This document shows, piece after piece, positions 60,523-64,000 of a DNA stretch of 64,000 nucleotides; position 1 is the stretch's first letter; the number at the start of each line of letters is the position of its first letter. The DNA comes from Heterocephalus glaber (taxonomy: Eukaryota > Chordata > Mammalia > Rodentia > Bathyergidae): NCBI RefSeq assembly GCF_000247695.1, contig NW_004624844.1, positions 672,214 through 736,213 of the forward strand, in the 5' to 3' direction. Below the pieces are notes generated by a model. The model was not told where the DNA came from. It did no database searches and saw nothing but the letters and a program-made list of their open reading frames with translations. The position numbers and the translations under genes are program-made.

Positions 60523-60816
60523 CTGTGATGATATGTGCATTCCCATTTGATCAGTAGTTTTGACGTAAGTCTCAGAAGGAGCCTGAATCACCACAGGCTT
60601 GACTGCTTTAGGGACAACTTGGGGTTCCGAGGCTGGACGCTGGGGATGCTCAGGCACCTTTGTGGTGGAAACGTGTTCTTTATATCCATACTCCAAAGTG
60701 GTCTGCTGAGCATAGGATTCTTCCAGGTGCCCGGGTTCTCGGGGCTCTCTTACACGGGCCTGGTCTACTGCGGCAACCACTGTTGCTACAGCTTCAGCTT
60801 TTTTCCCAGCGCCCAC
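60523..60816 (-). CDS. TTN: Titin exon: last Z-repeat and following linker
   Basis: This exon has 98 codons and is phase 0 at both ends (CCAG acceptor, CAG/GTGAGT donor). It begins VGAGKKAEAVATVVAAVDQA, the most C-terminal and best conserved Z-repeat. That repeat is known to bind the EF-hand domain of alpha-actinin and so anchors titin in the Z-disc. A charged, disorder-prone linker with several prolines follows and ends in HISSQ. An apparent start at 60816 is only the GTG first codon of the exon, not a translation start. Confidence 0.95.
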
Positions 60817-63062
60817 CTGGAGACAAGATTTCCAGAATTAATATACAGTATTATTAATAGACAGTAATTAATATACAGTCAGGCTGGGACGCCTCTTCCC
60901 AGGGATATCCTCCTGGGACATCTCCTAGACATTCAGACAGACAAATGTCTAAAAGGATGATTAGTGGATGGCATCCATGTTATATAACAATGTTAATGTG
61001 TCAGAAAGGTAATTCAGAAACGTGCCTAGGAATTTAACATTTCATTATCATATTGAACAGACATCTACTTAAGATATATTCTATATATCTGCTTCATTAT
61101 AGACATTAGATCACAAATGTACAACATGGAACAACACAATATGTACATAAAATCCTAAGATTTGGAAGTTTCCTAGTAGCTTATATAGGTGGTCGGTTAA
61201 TAGAGATATCTGAACTTTGGAGCTGGTTGTCTTCACTGATTATTCTTATTATCTTGTCCATCATTTAGTCTGGTGTTGATGCAGTCACAGCCATGATAAA
61301 AGTATACTCAAATACTGTCATCACCCCATTGAGAAAAATCAATCACTACAGAGTTATATGGTTGCATGCAAATTTGAGATAAGACAAAGATTCATAAACA
61401 TGGTGTAACCATGTGAATTTACTTATGATTCACTAGGGATAAGATTTACTTAACCTATTAGAAAATCTCTCTCCTCAAACACAAGAATGAAAATATTGTG
61501 ATTAGAATGAAAGTGTTATCATGTCTGCATTCAAGAGAACAACCTTCACATTGAAGTTCAATTTATTTTCATTTTTTTTCTGGGAACTAAAGCAAAGAAG
61601 GAAACAGATATGTTGTTTTCTCATTTCTATGAATCTGATTAACATAAATGGGAACACAATCGGCAAAGGAGTTTCTTTCAAAGAAAGCAAACCAGTTAAT
61701 GTAGATTGGATATTATCCTATCCAACATTTGGAAGTAGTGCAAAAAAACATGTAGACATATCCATCCAGTGCACTTTAAAAGTGTGGCTGTAATATTTTA
61801 TTAATATCCAGTTTCCTTTGCTGCTACTGCAAATAGAATCTAATATGCTTCTGAAATATGTTTCAAGTATGCTACCTAAATATCTTTAAAAATTATTATC
61901 TGAACCATTGAAGATATAAACGAAGCCTTTTAAAAGATGGAATTGGGCTGTTAGTGATCATGGACTTCACCCAATACTGTATTTCCTTCTAGGAAGCCAT
62001 AAGTAATCTAATCTGCCTGGAAGGATTGCAAATACCATCTTCATTTCATACTGCATTTCAGAAGAATCTATAAAATATACACAAGGGTTAGGTAAGTTAA
62101 ATTTGTTCATTTGTTTGTGTCTTTGTTTTAAACCATATAAGCAACTTGTTGACTCTAGTTTTATAGATATTTTTAAAATTCCATCTTCAACAGACAAATA
62201 TAGTTAATATTTAAATTTATTTTAAAAAGTTGTTATAGTAAAAGGCACATTGTCAATAGTGATGGGATAAGTGTGTTCAAAGGAAGGGAGAGTATTCTGA
62301 GTACTCTAAGGGGATTAATAGAAATGTGTTTTGTACTGTAACAAATTATTTTAATTTAAACATTCACTATATATTTGATCATACCTCATAAATATGTGTA
62401 CGTATTACTTTGCTTGTTAGAGGGATTGCAATTGTGCTATGCTTCATTTGCACTTTTCATCTAATCTATGATAAATGATAATCAGGTTGTTTTGGTTTTA
62501 TTTATTTTAACAACAAGAAAATTCATATTCTAAAAAATTGTCATTTGACCAAAATCTTGACAACTGAAATTATAAATCTTGTTATAAACTCATGTTTAAA
62601 AAATCTTAATTATAGTAGGAAACATTCATATATTTTTTCTTGAAATAATGTATAGGAAACCCATATGGATTTGATTGGTGGACAACTGTAATTGAGTACT
62701 CTGGTAGCTGCTTTTATTTTATTTATTTATTTTTTTGCTTTTATTTCTTAATAGACTCAAACAGCCTTTGTATTTTTGAAACTTAGATAAACAGGGAGAC
62801 AAATTAGATTACGAGAACCCAATTCACACCAGTTAAATGTTGAGAATTAATTTAGGAGACACAAAAAAAGTGTTATTTAATCTTGCCTTTCACAACCAGA
62901 AATGCTAACTGTTCTACTGGAGGATTTGGACTGAATCTAATCATCTCTAATGTTCTGTTGATGAGTAGAGCAATTAAACAGAACACCAGGAGCACGCTGA
63001 CTCATAATGGATGGAGAGTTATGAGAGCCGATGATGAAACGGGATGAAACAATACTTTTCAC
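60817..63062 (-). other. Intronic region, 2,246 nt
   Basis: A/T-rich, between the last Z-repeat exon and the candidate Z-repeat exon. No further Z-repeat-like frame was found. Confidence 0.8.
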
Positions 63063-63164
63063 CTCTGCAGCATGAGTTTTCATCTCCTTTTGAAAAAGAT
63101 GTATCGGTTCTTGCTTAACAGCAAATCCTTCTGTAGTCCTTGGCAGTGTGACTGGTTCAGCTGC
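63063..63164 (-). CDS. TTN: Candidate diverged Z-repeat exon (unconfirmed)
   Basis: A 34-codon open stretch, phase 0 at both ends, lies between an AG acceptor (63166-63165; a second AG two bases upstream makes a NAGNAG-like site) and a GTGAAA donor. The product contains TTEGFAVKQEPIHLFQKEMK, which resembles the Z-repeat pattern TTKQEQ-h-x-T-x-E-x-h-RKE-x-EK. Z-repeats bind the C-terminal domain of alpha-actinin at the Z-disc. It is shorter than the usual roughly 46-residue repeat and I do not recall an exact human counterpart. It may be a species-specific or decayed Z-repeat. Confidence 0.4.
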
Positions 63165-64000
63165 CTCTGCAGTGTTAACTTATTAACTTAGATATGGACA
63201 TTTTCTCAGCTTCCATCCTTAGCTAATATTTAACAACAAAAATAAGGTAGTGAATTTCTGTGCTTTAAGACCGAAACAAAAACTAGTCACTAGATGTATA
63301 TTGCATAATAAAATTTCTGTCATCTATGAGGTTTCTGAAAGGCTGATATGCCATTTAATATCAGACTTGGATAAAAGTTTCAAGTTTATCTTAAGTTGTG
63401 TGTTAGAAAAAAAAATAAATCAAAGATACTGAGATAGAAAAGACATTGAGGGAAATAAATACAGGAAGCAGGCCAGGATGTTAATGAAAGCAACAAACTT
63501 TAGTTGCCTACTTCTATGAGCAATACCAGTAAACCTAAGTAAGTAGCTTAGCTCGAGCAAATTATAGTTACATGAGGTAGCTTAATTCACGGAAATTTCA
63601 CAGCTACAAATAGATGCCTTTTATGGCTTATGTGTAATTGTTACGGTTGTATATTTCCTTCTCTAGATCTCAATATTGCATGTTGCTTTGTGTTAGCTAC
63701 AGCAGGCACTATAATTTTCTCAGTTTCCTTTCTCATATGATATTTACTGGGGGAAAATAGATAAAGTTTCACATGAAGAAAATGATGGGTAATTTACTGA
63801 AATAAATTGGTACATTATAATGTAATAGATTGAATTTATGACTTCTTAAAACACACATCTTGACAGTAAGTAAGATTCATCACTCACTTATACAATTATT
63901 TTTAGTGTTCCTGAAGGCCTTTAAAACTAGCCTGCATGCAATCTCAATCATGAACTTCTGGAGGATTTCTAGATGTTATTAACAAAAAGTTTAAAATAAT
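63165..64000 (-). other. Intronic region at window end
   Basis: A/T-rich; no exon or mobile element recognised. Earlier Z-repeat exons must lie further upstream. Confidence 0.8.

Overview
This is a mammalian window and it lies wholly inside one gene: titin (TTN), read on the minus strand. The window starts (high coordinates) in the Z-disc region just upstream of the last Z-repeat. It ends (low coordinates) in the differentially spliced middle tandem-Ig part of the I-band. No start codon of the main protein and no terminal M-band exon is present. A rodent is indicated by eight tRNA-derived ID-like SINEs, seven of them with visible exact or imperfect target-site duplications, and by a 7SL-derived B1-type SINE. 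The ID variant makes a geomyoid rodent (kangaroo rat or pocket mouse group) a plausible guess, but the sequence does not prove it.

Layout in gene order (minus strand, high to low). 63.2-58.5 kb: Z-repeat and Z-insertion exons with phase-0 junctions. 57.7-51.6 kb: Z-disc Ig domains Z3-Z7 with mixed-phase exons. 51.5-49.8 kb: one 1.7 kb exon with Z8, Z9 and I1. 49.6-33.5 kb: proximal I-band Ig domains I2-I15, mostly one Ig per phase 1-1 exon. 32.5-27.9 kb: alternative exons novex-1 and novex-2 and a 57-nt linker exon. 26.8-20.3 kb: the giant novex-3 terminal exon, with its own stop codon and a nearby poly(A) signal. 16.6-13.8 kb: the cardiac N2B exon. 13.0 kb: the Ig exon matching human exon 50. 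11.1-0.5 kb: tandem Ig exons used by longer N2BA and skeletal isoforms.

How it works together: Z-repeats bind alpha-actinin, and the Z9-I1 Ig pair is the obscurin-binding region. Tandem Ig domains and the N2B unique sequence form the I-band spring. Most exon junctions from I1 onward are phase 1, so Ig modules can be skipped without breaking the frame. Novex-3 gives a short titin that ends before the spring.

Main unusual points: (1) the novex-2 exon is decayed in this genome, with an in-frame stop, two frameshifts and a lost GT donor, while novex-1, novex-3 and N2B are intact. (2) The middle tandem-Ig block is three copies of a six-exon unit whose exon lengths (279, 288, 279, 282, 279, 279) match exactly in all copies. 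(3) A pyrimidine-rich cluster with eight UCUU motifs lies in the intron after exon 50, where RBM20 is known to control titin splicing. (4) Two unassigned phase-0 candidate exons lie in the Z-disc region. Splice boundaries were read by eye from AG/GT sites, reading frame and recalled titin homology. Comparisons with human titin are from memory, not from an alignment.
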